DNA of 5,326 bases from Actinomycetales bacterium Ga0077552 (GTDB lineage Bacteria > Actinomycetota > Actinomycetes > Actinomycetales > Microbacteriaceae). Location: contig LNFD01000327.1 of the NCBI GenBank assembly GCA_001464255.1, positions 1-5,326 of the forward strand. Direction: 5' to 3'. Shown in pieces: positions 4,892 to 5,326 of the stretch; position 1 is the first letter of the stretch; each line of letters opens with the position of its first letter. The notes under the pieces are model-generated. The model did not search any database. It saw nothing but the letters and a program-made list of their open reading frames with translations, and was not told where the DNA came from. The position numbers and the translations under genes are program-made.

Positions 4892-5059
4892 CTAGGCGAT
4901 CGCCGCGGCGAGCGCGTCGTGCAGCTCTTTCGCCTCGTCGTCGTTGACCGACACCACGAGGCGCCCGCCACCCTCGAGCGGAACGCGCACGATGATGAGG
5001 CGACCCTCCTTGACAGCCTCCATCGGGCCGTCGCCGGTCCTGGGCTTCATGGCTGCCAT
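4892..5059 (-). CDS. DUF3117 family small protein (55 aa)
   Basis: This gene encodes 55 residues, ATG at 5059 to TAG at 4894-4892. The sequence opens MAAMKPRTGDGPMEAVKEGR, continues with a beta-rich core IIVRVPLEGGGRLVVSV, and ends in a helix DDEAKELHDALAAAIA. This is the DUF3117 family, a short soluble protein found almost throughout actinobacteria; length and the opening MAAMKPRTGDGP match it closely. Its function is unknown. GGGGAG lies five bases before the ATG, and a GATAAT -10 lies about 25 bases further up, so the start is well supported. A second ATG three codons in is possible but breaks the conserved opening. It is transcribed alone towards the methyltransferase. From memory the M. 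tuberculosis homologue Rv1211 lies in the same neighbourhood. Confidence 0.93.
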   Translation of the reverse strand: MAAMKPRTGDGPMEAVKEGRLIIVRVPLEGGGRLVVSVNDDEAKELHDALAAAIA

Positions 5060-5064
5060 GTGGT

Positions 5065-5070
5065 CTCCCC
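5065..5070 (-). promoter_or_regulatory. Ribosome binding site of the DUF3117 gene
   Basis: Minus-strand GGGGAG sits five bases before the ATG at 5059 and favours that ATG over the one three codons later. Confidence 0.7.
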
Positions 5071-5091
5071 TTTCGCTGAACAGTGCCTCTT

Positions 5092-5120
5092 ATTATCCCT
5101 CACAGTCGCCCAACGGCTAA
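5092..5120 (-). promoter_or_regulatory. Predicted promoter of the DUF3117 gene
   Basis: Minus-strand GATAAT at 5092-5097 matches TATAAT at five of six bases. TTAGCC at 5115-5120 is a weak -35 at a 17-base spacing. The transcript would start near 5084 and have a leader of about 25 bases. The surrounding stretch is AT-rich for this genome. Confidence 0.6.
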
Positions 5121-5125
5121 ATCGA

Positions 5126-5149
5126 GCGGCGCCGTGCGAGGGGTGCCGC
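5126..5149 (-). terminator. Hairpin after the right-edge membrane protein gene
   Basis: GCGGCGCC (5126-5133) and GGTGCCGC (5142-5149) pair over eight positions, one imperfect, around an eight-base loop. On the minus strand it lies about 50 bases after the stop at 5200 and is followed by CGATTTAG. It would separate the right-edge gene from the DUF3117 promoter. The role is inferred. Confidence 0.4.
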
Positions 5150-5199
5150 GAGCACGATTCACGCAGTGTTCACCTCGGGCGGGCGGGGCGGGCGCGCGA

Positions 5200-5325
5200 T
5201 CACGGCGGAGTCCAGTCGTAGCCGTCGACCCACCAGCCGATGTGCACCCACGCGATCTGCCCGACGACGCCGAGCGCGAGGGCCAGCACGGCGAGCAGCA
5301 CGCGCAGCCCGCGCGCGACACGCGG
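5200..5325 (-). CDS. C-terminal tail of an unrecognised one-helix membrane protein (5' partial)
   Basis: The minus strand is open from the right edge to TGA at 5202-5200, giving 41 residues. A basic start (PRVARGLR) leads to a membrane helix LRVLLAVLALALGVVGQIAW and a Trp-rich tail ending HIGWWVDGYDWTPP. A longer overlapping frame on the same strand reads through Cys/Ser/Arg-rich sequence without any fold and is a shadow; this frame has the composition of a real membrane protein. The start is outside the window, although an internal GTG at 5301 cannot be excluded. I do not recognise the family. The basic-before-helix layout predicts N-terminus in and the Trp-rich tail outside. It may be a very short protein, or the last helix of a larger one. 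Confidence 0.6.
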   Translation of the reverse strand, partial: PRVARGLRVLLAVLALALGVVGQIAWVHIGWWVDGYDWTPP

Positions 5326-5326
5326 C

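Noticed and set aside
4919..5221. Plus-strand frame of 100 codons over the DUF3117 gene
   Set aside because: It is antisense to the conserved DUF3117 gene and has no ribosome site.
5100..5321. Minus-strand frame of 73 codons at the right edge
   Set aside because: Cys/Ser/Arg-rich content and no membrane or soluble fold; the neighbouring frame ending at 5200 has a clean helix and tail.

Overview
The window is GC-rich, densely coding actinobacterial chromosome. Protein similarity judged by eye, together with gene order, points to the family Microbacteriaceae; genus cannot be told. The same neighbours (CBS/MgtE-N protein, DUF1003 protein, Mrp ATPase, TatB, O-methyltransferase, DUF3117 protein) lie close together in other actinobacteria, and from memory in the Rv1211-Rv1232c stretch of Mycobacterium tuberculosis. 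This is therefore a conserved housekeeping neighbourhood, not an island. I saw no tRNA, rRNA, CRISPR array, insertion sequence or phage gene.

Layout. Bases 1-2426 (+) hold a tightly coupled operon: a soluble MgtE-N/CBS protein whose 5' end lies outside the window, a two-helix DUF1003 membrane protein that overlaps it by 14 bases, and an Mrp/NBP35-type P-loop ATPase that overlaps the DUF1003 gene by ATGA. A long stem-loop (2454-2515) then separates this operon from a convergent 36-residue single-helix membrane protein (2542-2652, -). That small gene is divergent from a LysR-type regulator (2762-3688, +), and the 109-base gap between them is AT-rich with repeated ATACT sites. Next comes tatB on the minus strand (3711-4106), divergent from an O-methyltransferase (4169-4798, +). 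The methyltransferase converges on a 55-residue DUF3117 protein (4892-5059, -). At the right edge lies the C-terminal tail of an unrecognised one-helix membrane protein (5200-5325, -).

How the genes may work together. The first three genes are probably translated as a coupled unit: a regulatory nucleotide/metal-sensing CBS module, a membrane partner and a carrier ATPase. A shared function is inference only. TatB serves twin-arginine export. The LysR regulator most likely controls its own promoter and the divergent small membrane protein. Several promoters look leaderless or nearly so (LysR, tatB), which is common in actinobacteria.

I do not see a clearly new system. The observations most worth pursuing are the small membrane protein with its LysR partner and long terminator, the loss of the CxxC motif in Mrp, and an inverted repeat of about 22 bases that flanks the methyltransferase gene.
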